DNA of 47,628 nt from DASZZY01 sp036260395 (lineage in GTDB: Bacteria; Actinomycetota; UBA4738; CALAEC01), in contig DASZZY010000119.1 in assembly GCA_036260395.1 (NCBI GenBank), forward strand, positions 1 through 47,628, read 5' to 3'. Numbering within the stretch: position 1 is the stretch's first letter; each line of letters opens with the position of its first letter. A program made the position numbers and the translations under genes. Below are positions 34,800-43,916 of the stretch, piece by piece. The notes under the pieces were generated by a model. That model did no database searches and was not told where the DNA came from. It saw only the letters and a program-made list of their open reading frames with translations.

Positions 34800-35273
34800 G
34801 TGGAACGAGCAACCGGGCGGTCCTCTACGATGGCCGCGATGTCCGAGCGGCACCTCGGCCCGGCCTCCGCGGCGCTCCGCGAGGCGCTGGGCGGGCTGGG
34901 CGACCGGTGGAGCCTGCTGGTCGTCGAGGCGCTCCTGGCCGAGCCGCGCCGCTTCAGCGACCTGGCGCGGGACCTGGGCGGCATCGCGCCGAACGTCCTG
35001 TCGGAGCGGCTCAAGCGCCTGGAGCGCGAGGGCGTCGTGTCGGCCACGCCCTACTCGAGCCGGCCCCTGCGGCTGGCCTACGACCTCACGCCGGAGGGGC
35101 GGGAGCTGGCCGGCGCGATCCGGCTGCTCGCCGACTGGGGCGCCCGCCGGAGCGGCCAGGCGCCGTCGCTGCGACACCGGACCTGCGGCACCGCGCTGGA
35201 GGCCCGGTGGTACTGCCCGACCTGCAGCCGGGCGGTCGAGGAGCCCGAGACCGACGACCTCCGGTTCGTGTAG
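34800..35273 (+). CDS. HxlR family transcription regulator
   Basis: 157 residues. The winged-helix core (LGDRWSLLVVEALLAEPRRFSDLARDLGGIAPNVLSERLKRLEREGVV) is the HxlR type: thiol-, metabolite- or stress-responsive repressors. The C-terminus carries a Cys cluster (HRTCG...WYCPTCSR) that may bind zinc. GTG 34800 is chosen because TACTAT ends 6 bases upstream; ATG 34839, nearer the core, is the alternative and would drop 13 residues. The gene is divergent from the HtrA-like protease. Confidence 0.88.
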   Translation: MERATGRSSTMAAMSERHLGPASAALREALGGLGDRWSLLVVEALLAEPRRFSDLARDLGGIAPNVLSERLKRLEREGVVSATPYSSRPLRLAYDLTPEGRELAGAIRLLADWGARRSGQAPSLRHRTCGTALEARWYCPTCSRAVEEPETDDLRFV

Positions 35274-35285
35274 CGGCCGGGATCC

Positions 35286-36614
35286 TCAGAGCAGCGGCAG
35301 GTAGCGCTCCAGCTCGTGGGGCGTGACGTAGGCCTTGTAGCCGTCCCACTCCTCGCGCTTGTTCCGCACCAGGAACCGGGCCACGTGATCGCCCAGGGCC
35401 TCGTGGAGGAGCTCGGAGCTCTCGGCCAGCCCGATGGCCTCGAACAGGTCCTCGGGGAGCGACTCGATGCCGGCCTCGCGCCGCTCGTCCTCCGTCATCT
35501 CGTAGATGTTGTTGGACGCCTCGGGCGGGAGCTCGTACTCCTCCTCGACGCCTCGCAGGCCGGCGGCCAGCATGCAGGCGAACGCCAGGTAGGGGTTGCA
35601 CGCCGGGTCGGGGGAGCGGAGCTCGATCCGGGCGGCGTGCTCCTTCCCGGGCTTGTACATCGGGACCCGGACGAGCGCCGAGCGGTTCCGCCGCGCCCAG
35701 CACACGTAGACCGGCGCCTCGTAGCCGGGCACCAGCCGCTTGTACGAGTTCACCCACTGGTTGAGGACGAGCGTGATCTCCCGGGCGTGGCGGAGGATCC
35801 CGGCCAGGTACCCTCTGGCCACCTTCGAGAGGTGGTACTCGTCCGTGGCGTCGAAGAACGCGTTGCGGTCGCCCTCGAACAGCGACTGGTGGGTGTGCAT
35901 CCCGCTCCCGTTCACCCCGAACACCGGCTTGGGCATGAACGTGGCGTAGACCCCGGCCTCGTGGGCCACCTCCTTGACCGTGAGGCGGTAGGTCATGACG
36001 TTGTCGGCCATCGTCAGCGCGTCCGTGTACCGGAGGTCGATCTCGTGCTGCGACGGCGCCACCTCGTGATGGACGTACTCCACCGGGATGCCCATGGCCT
36101 CCAGGTACTCGACGGTTCGCTTGCGGTACCCGGTGGCCACGTCGATCGGCGTGAGGTCGAAGTAGCCGCCTCGATCCAGGAACTCCGTGCTCTCGGCGTT
36201 CCGGAAGTAGAAGTACTCGAGCTCGGGCCCCACGTAGAACGTGAACCCGAGGTCCGCCGCCCGGCGCAGCTGCCGCTTCAGCACGTACCGGGGGTCGCCC
36301 TGGAAGGGGGTGCCGTCGGGGTTCACGATGTCGCAGAACATCCGGGCCACGTGGTGCTCGGACCGCCAGGGGATGATCTGGAACGTCGAGGGATCGGGGA
36401 TCGCCAGCATGTCCGACTCCTGGATCCGCGCGAACCCCTCGATCGACGACCCGTCGAACCCCATCCCCTCGGTGAAGGCCGTCTCGAGCTCCGCCGGCGT
36501 GATCGCGAACGACTTGAGGAACCCCAGCACGTCCGTGAACCAGAGCCGGATGAAGCGGATCCCCCGCTCCTCCACGGTGCGCAGGACGAACTCCGCCTCG
36601 TTGGTCGGCGCCAC
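35286..36614 (-). CDS. type I glutamine synthetase paralogue A
   Basis: 442 residues, a GS type I enzyme of the shorter alpha-like form. Catalytic motifs are complete: the Asp50'-like loop GFDGSSIEGF, metal ligands in GPELEYFYF and HHEVAPSQHEID, substrate loop NGSGMHTHQSL, and NRSALVRVP. A Tyr (371, NIYEM) sits where the adenylylated Tyr of GlnA lies, although flanking residues differ from the LYDLPPEE consensus. Start GTG 36614 has TAGCGT ending 7 bases upstream. A GlnR-like half box lies 21 bases further up. It is divergent from paralogue B and 12 bases past hxlR (convergent). Confidence 0.94.
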   Translation of the reverse strand: MAPTNEAEFVLRTVEERGIRFIRLWFTDVLGFLKSFAITPAELETAFTEGMGFDGSSIEGFARIQESDMLAIPDPSTFQIIPWRSEHHVARMFCDIVNPDGTPFQGDPRYVLKRQLRRAADLGFTFYVGPELEYFYFRNAESTEFLDRGGYFDLTPIDVATGYRKRTVEYLEAMGIPVEYVHHEVAPSQHEIDLRYTDALTMADNVMTYRLTVKEVAHEAGVYATFMPKPVFGVNGSGMHTHQSLFEGDRNAFFDATDEYHLSKVARGYLAGILRHAREITLVLNQWVNSYKRLVPGYEAPVYVCWARRNRSALVRVPMYKPGKEHAARIELRSPDPACNPYLAFACMLAAGLRGVEEEYELPPEASNNIYEMTEDERREAGIESLPEDLFEAIGLAESSELLHEALGDHVARFLVRNKREEWDGYKAYVTPHELERYLPLL

Positions 36615-36621
36615 GTTCCAG

Positions 36622-36627
36622 ACGCTA
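36622..36627 (-). promoter_or_regulatory. -10 of GS paralogue A (leaderless)
   Basis: Minus-strand TAGCGT ends 7 bases before GTG 36614. The GlnR-like box begins 21 bases upstream of the hexamer, overlapping the -35 position. Confidence 0.5.
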
Positions 36628-36648
36628 GCGGGCGCCACCCGGGGGGAG

Positions 36649-36664
36649 GTTACGGGCGCGTTAA
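36649..36664 (-). promoter_or_regulatory. GlnR-like half box between the two GS paralogues
   Basis: The minus strand reads TTAAC-6 bases-GTAAC, a good fit to the actinobacterial GlnR pattern gTnAc-n6-GaAAc, with spacer GCGCCC resembling the GTGCCC spacer of the glnA box. It is 21 bases from the -10 of paralogue A and 28 bases from that of paralogue B on the other strand, so it could serve either or both. Confidence 0.5.
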
Positions 36665-36692
36665 ATCCCGCGGCCCGACGGACGGGCGGGGG

Positions 36693-36698
36693 TAGCAT
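36693..36698 (+). promoter_or_regulatory. -10 of GS paralogue B (leaderless)
   Basis: TAGCAT ends exactly 6 bases before ATG 36705. Confidence 0.5.
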
Positions 36699-36704
36699 GC
36701 GCTC

Positions 36705-38027
36705 ATGGATCCGGCCGCCGACCGGGCGCTGCGGGAGGTCGAGGAGCGCGGCGTGCGCCTGGTGCGCCTGTGGTTCAGCGACGTGCTCGGCTTCCTGAAG
36801 TCCTTCGCGGTCCCCTCCGAGGAGCTCCAGAAGGCCTTCGCCGAGGGCATCGGGTTCGACGGCTCCGCCATCGAGGGCTTCGCCCGCGCCGAGGAGGAGG
36901 ACATGCTGGCCCGGCCGGACCCGACGACCCTGCGGCTCCTCCCGTGGCCGGCCGACGAGCCGGTGGCCCGCATGCTGTGCGACATCACCCATCCCGACGG
37001 CGCGCCGTTCGCGGGCGACCCGCGCTCCGTCCTGCGGCGGAACCTCGCCCGGGCGGCCGAGCTCGGATACGCCGTCCGCGCCGGCCCCGAGGTCGAGTAC
37101 TTCCTGTCGCGCTCGGCGGAGCGGCTCGACCCCCTCGACCGCGGCGGCTACTTCGACCTCACGCCGGCGGAGGCCGCCGACGACGTCCGGAGGCAGACGC
37201 TGGCGGCGCTCGAGCGCCTCGACGTCAGGGTGGAATCCATGCACCACGAGGACGCGCCCTCCCAGCACGAGGTCGTGCTGGCGGCGGGGGACGCGCTGGC
37301 GGTGGCCGACGCGATCCTGACCGCCCGGCTCGCGGTCAAGGAGGTGGCTCAGGAGGCCGGGCTCCACGCGTCGTTCATGCCCAAGCCCGCGGCCGGGATC
37401 CAGGGGTCCGGGATGCACACCCACTTCCAGCTCCTGGAGGGGGAGCGCAACGCGTTCTTCGACCCCACCGCCGAGGCGCGGCTGTCGAAGGTCGGTCGCT
37501 CGTTCGTGGCCGGACTCCTGGAGCACGCCCCGGCGATGACGGCCGTCACCAACCAGTGGGTCAACTCCTACAAGCGGCTGGTGCCCGGCTACGAGGCGCC
37601 GGTCTACGTGTGCTGGGGCCGACGGAACCGGTCGGCGCTGGTCCGGGTGCCGGCCGACCGGCCCGACGACGAGTCCGCGTGCCGCATCGAATACCGGGCC
37701 CCGGACCCGGCGTGCAACCCCTACCTGGCGTTCTCGGTGATCCTGGCGGCCGGCCTCGACGGGATCGCCCGGGAGCTCGAGCCGCCGGCCGAGGCCACCG
37801 ACAACCTCCAGGCGATGTCGGAGGAGGAGCGCCGGGCAATGGGGATCCGGTCGCTCCCCGACAACCTCCACGACGCCGTCGCGCTGATGGAGCGCTCGGA
37901 CCTGGTCGCCGAGGCTCTCGGCGAGCACGTCTTCGAGTGGTTCATCCGGAACAAGCGTGAGGAGTGGGCGGAGTACCGCTCCTACGTGACGCCGTGGGAG
38001 GTCGAGCGGTCCTTCCCGCTCCTGTAG
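36705..38027 (+). CDS. type I glutamine synthetase paralogue B, diverged
   Basis: 440 residues, clearly homologous to paralogue A along its length. Core metal and substrate loops remain (GPEVEYF, MHHEDAPSQHE, GSGMHTHFQL, NRSALVRVP). Changes are notable: Gln369 (DNLQAM) stands where A and GlnA have Tyr, and the ammonium-site loop is DGSAIEGF instead of DGSSIEGF. It therefore cannot be adenylylated at that site, and may use another amine. ATG 36705 follows TAGCAT by 6 bases. The glnE gene starts one base after its stop codon. Confidence 0.92.
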   Translation: MDPAADRALREVEERGVRLVRLWFSDVLGFLKSFAVPSEELQKAFAEGIGFDGSAIEGFARAEEEDMLARPDPTTLRLLPWPADEPVARMLCDITHPDGAPFAGDPRSVLRRNLARAAELGYAVRAGPEVEYFLSRSAERLDPLDRGGYFDLTPAEAADDVRRQTLAALERLDVRVESMHHEDAPSQHEVVLAAGDALAVADAILTARLAVKEVAQEAGLHASFMPKPAAGIQGSGMHTHFQLLEGERNAFFDPTAEARLSKVGRSFVAGLLEHAPAMTAVTNQWVNSYKRLVPGYEAPVYVCWGRRNRSALVRVPADRPDDESACRIEYRAPDPACNPYLAFSVILAAGLDGIARELEPPAEATDNLQAMSEEERRAMGIRSLPDNLHDAVALMERSDLVAEALGEHVFEWFIRNKREEWAEYRSYVTPWEVERSFPLL

Positions 38028-38028
38028 C

Positions 38029-40674
38029 GTGACCACGCCGGAGGTCCTGGGCCGGGCGCTGGCCCGGGCGCCGGAGCCGGAGCTGGCCCGGGTGGCGCTG
38101 TCCAGGGTCGGGGAGCACCCCGCGGCGCGGGACATCCTTGCCGACCCCGTGCTCCTCGAGCGGGCCGTCCCCCTGCTGGGGTTCTCCACGGCGGTGGCGG
38201 ACTTCCTGGCGGCCCACCCCGAGGAGGCCGCGCTCTTCGCCGACGTGGCGCCGCGCTCCCGGGAGGACCTCCTGGCGGAGGCGGCCGCCCTAGCGGCGCG
38301 GTGGGGCCCCGCCGCCGGGCTCCGGCGGTTCCGCCGCCGGGCGCTGTACCGGACCGCGGCCCGCGACCTGGACGGTGCGCCGTTCGACGACGTGGTCGCC
38401 GAGGTCACCGGGATCGCCGAGGCGTGCCTCGAGGCCGCCGTGCTGGAGGTCGGCGGGGACGGGCTGGCGGTCCTCGGCATGGGGAAGCTCGGTGGCCGCG
38501 AGCTCAACTACGCCAGCGACGTCGATCTCATCTTCGTTCACGCCGAGCCCGGGGCCGCGGCGCAGGAGGGCGCCGTCCGCCGGGCGGCCCTGGTCATCGC
38601 GCTGCTGTCCGAGCCGACCGCCGAGGGGGTGGCGCTGCGGGTCGACGCGTCGCTCCGTCCCGAGGGCCGGGCCGGCCCGCTGTCCCGCTCGGCGGCGGCC
38701 ACCGCCGAGTACTACCGGCGCCACGCCGCGACCTGGGAGAAGCAGGCGCTCCTGAAGGCCCGCGCGGTGGCCGGCGACCGGCCCCTGGGCCAGCGGCTGC
38801 TGGACGACCTGGCCGACGTCGTCTACCCGCGGGACCTGGAGCCGTCGGCGATCGAGGACGTCCGGTCGATGAAGGGGCGCATCGAGGAGCACGTCCGGGC
38901 CCGGGGGCGCGAGGCGACCTCGGTCAAGCGAGGCCGCGGCGGGATCCGCGACGTCGAGTTCGCGGTCCAGCTCCTGCAGCTCGTCCACGGGCGTCGCGAC
39001 CCGGCCCTCCGGGTGCCGGACACCCTCGGCGCCCTGGCCGCGCTGGCCGAGGGCGGGTACGCCGGCGCGGCGGACGCCGAGGCCATGGCCGACTCGTACC
39101 GCTTCCTCCGGACGCTCGAGCACCGGCTGCAGCTGGCCCGGGACCTGCCGGCGCAGGACCTGCCCGCCGACGAGGGGGCCCGCGCCCGCCTGGCTCGCTC
39201 GATGCGCCTGCGGGACGCCGCGGCCCTCGCGGAGGCGTACGAGCGCCACACCGCCCGGGTGCGCGGGCTCCACGAGCGGCTGTTCTACCGGCCGCTCCTC
39301 GAGGCCTTCGCCGGCCCGGCGGCCCCCCGGCCGGGGACCGACCGGGAGGCCACGATCGAGCTGCTGTCTGGGCTCGGGTTCGCGGACGCCGCCTCGGCCT
39401 ACGACCGCCTGGCCCGACTGGTCGACCCGCGCGCCCGCCTGGGACGCGTGTTCGAGCACGTGTTCCCGGTGGTGATCCCGGCGCTGGCGCTGGCCGCCGA
39501 CCCGGACGCGGCGCTCGCCCGGTTCGAGCGGGTGGCCGAGCGGCTCCGCGAGGACGCCGGCGCCCCCGATCGCATGGCCGGGGACCCCGACCTGGCCCGC
39601 CGCCTGGCGCTCGCGGTGGCCGCGTCGTCGTGGCTCTCGGACCTGCTGGCGTCGGGCGACGGCTTGCCGCCGCTCTCCCACCCGGCGCCCCCGGGCGCCC
39701 GCCGGCAGCACCGGCTCCTGGCGCTCGGCGCGGCGTACGCGGCGGGCGAGCTCCCGGTGCCGCAGGCCGGGCGGGCGCTGTCCGAGGTCGCGGACGCCGT
39801 GATCGCCGACGCGGTGGCCGAGGCGTCGTCCGGCGTGCCGCTCGCGGCGGTCGGCCTGGGCAAGCTGGGGGGCCGCGAGCTCAACTTCGCCTCGGACGTC
39901 GATCTGGTGTTCGTCTTCGAGGGCGAGGGACCCGAGGCGTTCGAGGAGGCCGAGCGGGCCGCCGCCGCGGTGCTGGCCGGGGTCCGGGACCGGGGCTTCG
40001 AGCCCGACGCCGACCTCCGCCCTGAGGGGCGCAACGGCCCGCTGGCCCGGTCGCTGGCCGCCTACCTCGAGTACTGGGAGCGCTGGGGCCAGACGTGGGA
40101 GTTCCAGGCGCTCCTCAAGGCCCGGTTCGTCGCCGGCGACGAGGCGCTGGGGCGCCGCCTGGTGTCCGCGGCCACCGACTTCGCGTACCCGGAGGCGCTG
40201 CCGATCGAGCGCGTCGCGGAGATCCGACGGATGCGGGTCCGCATGGAGGAGGAGCGGGTCCGGCCCCCCGACGCCCGCCGGTTCCACTTCAAGCTGGGAT
40301 ACGGCGGCCTGGCCGACGTGACGTTCGCGGTGGAGCTGTCGCAGATGCGGCACGGCGCCGAACACCCCGCGGTCCGGCGGAGGAACACGCTCGAGGCCCT
40401 GGAGGCGCTGTCGCGCGAGCGGCTGGTCGAGGACAGCGTCAGCCTGGCGCTCGGCGAGGCGTACGTGTTCCTGAACGAGGTGAAGAACGCGTTGGAGATC
40501 GAGCGCCGGGTGCCGGCCGAGGCCCTCCCTCCCGCGCCGGAGGGCCAGCGGGCGCTGGCCCGCCGCCTGGGCTACGAGCTCCACGCCCGGCAGCGGTTCC
40601 TCGAGGACTACCGCCGGATCACCCGTCGGGCCCGCCGCGCGATGGAGCGGGTGTTCTACGGGGAGGACGGGTAG
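38029..40674 (+). CDS. glnE: bifunctional glutamine synthetase adenylyltransferase/deadenylase
   Basis: 881 residues. GlnE attaches and removes AMP on glutamine synthetase in response to nitrogen status. Two nucleotidyltransferase modules are plain: GMGKLGGRELNYASDVDLIFVH near residue 150 (deadenylylating half) and GLGKLGGRELNFASDVDLVFVF near 610 (adenylylating half), each with the DxD metal motif and a helical domain behind. It starts at GTG 38029, one base after the stop of paralogue B, so the two are co-transcribed. The likely target is glnA at 43961, which has the canonical Tyr. The stop codon lies inside a terminator stem. Confidence 0.95.
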   Translation: MTTPEVLGRALARAPEPELARVALSRVGEHPAARDILADPVLLERAVPLLGFSTAVADFLAAHPEEAALFADVAPRSREDLLAEAAALAARWGPAAGLRRFRRRALYRTAARDLDGAPFDDVVAEVTGIAEACLEAAVLEVGGDGLAVLGMGKLGGRELNYASDVDLIFVHAEPGAAAQEGAVRRAALVIALLSEPTAEGVALRVDASLRPEGRAGPLSRSAAATAEYYRRHAATWEKQALLKARAVAGDRPLGQRLLDDLADVVYPRDLEPSAIEDVRSMKGRIEEHVRARGREATSVKRGRGGIRDVEFAVQLLQLVHGRRDPALRVPDTLGALAALAEGGYAGAADAEAMADSYRFLRTLEHRLQLARDLPAQDLPADEGARARLARSMRLRDAAALAEAYERHTARVRGLHERLFYRPLLEAFAGPAAPRPGTDREATIELLSGLGFADAASAYDRLARLVDPRARLGRVFEHVFPVVIPALALAADPDAALARFERVAERLREDAGAPDRMAGDPDLARRLALAVAASSWLSDLLASGDGLPPLSHPAPPGARRQHRLLALGAAYAAGELPVPQAGRALSEVADAVIADAVAEASSGVPLAAVGLGKLGGRELNFASDVDLVFVFEGEGPEAFEEAERAAAAVLAGVRDRGFEPDADLRPEGRNGPLARSLAAYLEYWERWGQTWEFQALLKARFVAGDEALGRRLVSAATDFAYPEALPIERVAEIRRMRVRMEEERVRPPDARRFHFKLGYGGLADVTFAVELSQMRHGAEHPAVRRRNTLEALEALSRERLVEDSVSLALGEAYVFLNEVKNALEIERRVPAEALPPAPEGQRALARRLGYELHARQRFLEDYRRITRRARRAMERVFYGEDG

Positions 40675-40698
40675 GGGGCCGGCGGGCCGGCCCCCTAC
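40671..40698. terminator. bidirectional terminator at the end of glnE
   Basis: A perfect 12-bp stem, GTAGGGGGCCGG with CCGGCCCCCTAC, around loop CGGG. It contains the glnE TAG and ends 6 bases before the stop codon of the convergent secreted-protein gene, so it can end transcription from both sides. Confidence 0.75.
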
Positions 40699-40704
40699 CT
40701 CCGT

Positions 40705-43700
40705 CTACCGTTCGCAGCCCTTGATCTCGTCCGCACCCCCGCCGCCGCGGCAGGTATCCGTCCCGGGGCCGCCATCGATCTCGTCCGAGGCACCCTGGCC
40801 GAACAGCCCGTCGTCCCCCGCGTTTCCGTGGAGGTCGTCGCCGCCTTGGCCGCCCCGGACGGTGTCGTCGCCGCTCCCGCCGGATGCGTCGTCGCGACCC
40901 GGGCCGCCCCGGATGACGTCGTTGCCTCCGCCACCGGAGATGTCATCGTTCCCGCCCTTGGCGCGGATCACGTCGTTCCCGCCCATGCCGCAGATGACGT
41001 CCTTCCCGTCGGTGCCGACCAGGACGTCGTCGCCCGGCGTACCGACCACGTGGTTGCCCGCCTCGCCATCCTCGCCGGGGCACGTGGGCGGGGGAGGCGG
41101 TGGCTCCTCACACCCCTCGCTCGGGGCGCCGCCGAACTCCGACGTGTTGGGGACCCGCCAGGAGACGGCCTCCTGGTACGGAGACTCCGGCATGCCGGCG
41201 TCGAACTCCGGGTCCCGCACCGGGCCGGGGTCGAGCTCGTCGTTGGCCAGATGCGTGTCGTTGACGAACGGGATCGCGAAGCAGTCGTCGACGACCAGCC
41301 CCTGGTAGTCCCCGAAGAACAGGCCAGAGGTGGAGACGGGCGCGTTGTGCTCCGGATTCGTGGCGTCGTGGGTCAGCCGGTGCTCCGTGAACGTGGCCCC
41401 CCCGTCGTTGGAGCGGGCCAGGAAGACGTCCGTGAAGTAGTTCCCGGATTGCTCGGCCGTCTTGGGGTCGAGCCGGCGGTCGAAGTAGATCAGGTTGACC
41501 TGTCCGTCATCGTTGACCGCGACGTACGGCTGGAACTGGTCGGCGTTCGGGTTCGGCGCCTCGTCCGGCACGTTGACCCGGGTCGGCGCGGACCAGTTCA
41601 GACCGCCGTTCGTCGACTTGACGAGCAGGATGTCTGCCTCCATCCCGTCCTCGTCGTTGTCCGGATCGCTGGCCGGGCCGTAGTTCGACCACGTGATGTA
41701 GATCTCGCCCTCCGGCCCGACGGCCATGATGGGGATGGACAGGTTCCGGAACTCCTGACCGGGGAACTGCCGCGGGATGCCGGTGATCGTCGTGATCGGG
41801 AGCTGTCGGTGGATCCAGGTCTCACCGCCATCGGTGGTGAACGCGAACTCCAGCGTCTCGGGGGTCAGGGAGCCGCCGATGTCCCCAGCCGCCCCGCCCG
41901 TCGCGTACTGGTTCCACGTGGCGTAGAACGTGTTCGGGTCCTGGGTGTCGCCCACGACGTGGACACCGATCACCAGCTGCTGGACGTCCGAGATCGGCTT
42001 CGGCTCCTCCGGCCACGACTCGCCGCCGTCCGTGGAGCGCTCGCAGACGATCTGCTGCTTGACCAGGGCTCCGATCGACTGGCCCCAGCAGGCGATCATG
42101 ATGCCGGTCTGGCCGTCGCCGTCGGGACCGGCGTTGTTGACCGCGAACGTGTTCTTGTCGTCGAGGAACTCGAGCGTGTCGCGGCGCAGCGAGTCCGGGT
42201 ACGTGTTGATCGGGATCCGGTCGCTCCACGGGTCGCCGCTCGCGATGTCGTCCGCAGAGACGCTCTCCCACTTGTGGAGGGTCATGCCCCACCCGTTCCC
42301 CTCGGGGTTCCCGCCGAACGGCGGATGGTCGAGCGCCATGAAGTACGCGTTGCCCTCGTCGTCGAACTGCACCCACGGATCGGAGGTGATGTACTCCTCG
42401 CCGAAGTCCCCGGACGGCCGGCCGGTGTTCTGGTCGCCTCCGTCGAGGCCGTCCTGGTTCGGGTCGTCCTCCGGGTAGCAGGTGTTGTTCGGCCACGACT
42501 CGGGCGGGGCCTGCTCGGGCGGACAGGTGGCCACCTGGCCCAGGTCCGTCCAGCTCTGGGCCCCGTCGAACGAGACGTAGCTGCCGATCTTGAACTCGTA
42601 CTCGGCGAGCGCGTCGGGGTCGCGGTTGTAGAACTTGGAGCCGGCCACCAGGAGGTTCGGGTCGGTCGGGCTCTGGGCCACGTGCATCTCCGAGCGCGAC
42701 GTCCACCCCTGCGACGGATCGCTGGCCAGCACCTCCTGGAGCCCGGCGGGGTCGTCGACGTCGGGCGGGAACGGTGTCCGCCCCACGGGGGGCGGCACGT
42801 TGATCGAGAACCCGGACGGGAAGCCGGTCGAGTCGTACACGATGGCCGTCACGGCCTCGCAGTCGATGAAGTGGCCGGTGATCGTGATCGTCACCGGCCC
42901 GCCGGGCAGCACGATCGGCAGCGGGCTCTCCGGGTCGTCAGCGGTGAAGGTGTGGATCACCCTGGCGGGGATCTCCGGCAGCGACGCCGGCTCGGTGAAG
43001 AAGGGGAACTCGTAGGTTCGGTCCGCCGCTTCCAGCGTGACCTCGTAGTTGACCTCCCCCAGGAGCGCCTCGCAGACGGGAGACTTCTGCCAGAAGTCCA
43101 CCTCCAGGGTGTCGAGGCGGCCCGCGTCGATGTCGCCCGTCCAGCTGGCCCCGATCAAGCTGTTCACGCCGGGAGCGATGTCCGGCGTTCCGCCGGTCGG
43201 CTCGGTGGTGTCGAAGGTGGCGTCGTCCAGCTGGTTGACCGGGACGTCGCCGTGGAAGAAGAACTGTGTCTCCGGCAGCGGGTCGGCCTCGCCGCCTCCA
43301 CCCCCGCCGCCGGGGCCGGTGATCTCGGCGGTGGCCGAGTAGCCGGACTCGATGGTTTGGAAGTACACGACCTGGACCAGGTAGTAGCCCTGGGCGTTCC
43401 CGACCTGGACGGCCTCCAGGAGCGTCTGGGGGTTCGCCGACTGGTCGATGAGCGCGCCGCGGCTCCCGGCCGCATCGCTGGCGTAGATGTACAGGTCGAA
43501 GTCGTTGATGGGATCGTCGGCCAGGCTGACCTCGATGGCCACCGGCTCCGCCGTGTTCACATGGACGAGCGCCTGCTCGCAGTACCCCTCCGGGGTCTCG
43601 TTGCACGGCTCGCCGCTGGCGGCGTCGTAGTCCTGGTTCTCGCCGCTTGCCGCGGCGCCGTCCCAGGACTGGGGGCCGCTCTCCTCGGTGAGGGTCACGT

Positions 43701-43794
43701 TGTGGTCCGGAGCGGCCTGGGCCACCGCGGCGGGGACCAGCGGCAGGAAGAGGGCCAGCGACAGGATGAGGACCAAACGGGACTTCGGACGCAT
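40705..43794 (-). CDS. large secreted protein: PPC-like domain, Asp-box repeats, C-terminal RTX module
   Basis: 1029 residues. A signal peptide (1 to about 27, ending AVAQAAP) leads to a pre-peptidase C-terminal-like beta domain (about 75-165, FDLYIYASDA), a poly-Gly linker, and a sialidase-type beta propeller. The propeller has at least five Asp-box motifs (SFDGAQSW, STDGGESW, TTDGGETW, STNGGLNW, SNDGGATF). After a Pro-rich linker come RTX nonapeptides (about 912-1029; GMGGNDVIRAKGGND). Catalytic residues of sialidases could not be confirmed, so glycoside hydrolysis is unproven. It acts outside the cell and folds with calcium. ATG 43794 follows GGGAGGGAG. The longer open frame upstream is not protein-like. 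Confidence 0.85.
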   Translation of the reverse strand: MRPKSRLVLILSLALFLPLVPAAVAQAAPDHNVTLTEESGPQSWDGAAASGENQDYDAASGEPCNETPEGYCEQALVHVNTAEPVAIEVSLADDPINDFDLYIYASDAAGSRGALIDQSANPQTLLEAVQVGNAQGYYLVQVVYFQTIESGYSATAEITGPGGGGGGGEADPLPETQFFFHGDVPVNQLDDATFDTTEPTGGTPDIAPGVNSLIGASWTGDIDAGRLDTLEVDFWQKSPVCEALLGEVNYEVTLEAADRTYEFPFFTEPASLPEIPARVIHTFTADDPESPLPIVLPGGPVTITITGHFIDCEAVTAIVYDSTGFPSGFSINVPPPVGRTPFPPDVDDPAGLQEVLASDPSQGWTSRSEMHVAQSPTDPNLLVAGSKFYNRDPDALAEYEFKIGSYVSFDGAQSWTDLGQVATCPPEQAPPESWPNNTCYPEDDPNQDGLDGGDQNTGRPSGDFGEEYITSDPWVQFDDEGNAYFMALDHPPFGGNPEGNGWGMTLHKWESVSADDIASGDPWSDRIPINTYPDSLRRDTLEFLDDKNTFAVNNAGPDGDGQTGIMIACWGQSIGALVKQQIVCERSTDGGESWPEEPKPISDVQQLVIGVHVVGDTQDPNTFYATWNQYATGGAAGDIGGSLTPETLEFAFTTDGGETWIHRQLPITTITGIPRQFPGQEFRNLSIPIMAVGPEGEIYITWSNYGPASDPDNDEDGMEADILLVKSTNGGLNWSAPTRVNVPDEAPNPNADQFQPYVAVNDDGQVNLIYFDRRLDPKTAEQSGNYFTDVFLARSNDGGATFTEHRLTHDATNPEHNAPVSTSGLFFGDYQGLVVDDCFAIPFVNDTHLANDELDPGPVRDPEFDAGMPESPYQEAVSWRVPNTSEFGGAPSEGCEEPPPPPPTCPGEDGEAGNHVVGTPGDDVLVGTDGKDVICGMGGNDVIRAKGGNDDISGGGGNDVIRGGPGRDDASGGSGDDTVRGGQGGDDLHGNAGDDGLFGQGASDEIDGGPGTDTCRGGGGADEIKGCER

Positions 43795-43916
43795 GGGTCT
43801 CCCTCCCACGCCCGTCTTGCCGAGGTCCCCTTTCCCCCAGGCACGGCGGGCGACTCGACGGATCAGCTTCAACACTTCGACGCCGGCCGCCCCAATCCTT
43901 CCTCGACCCCAAAGAA

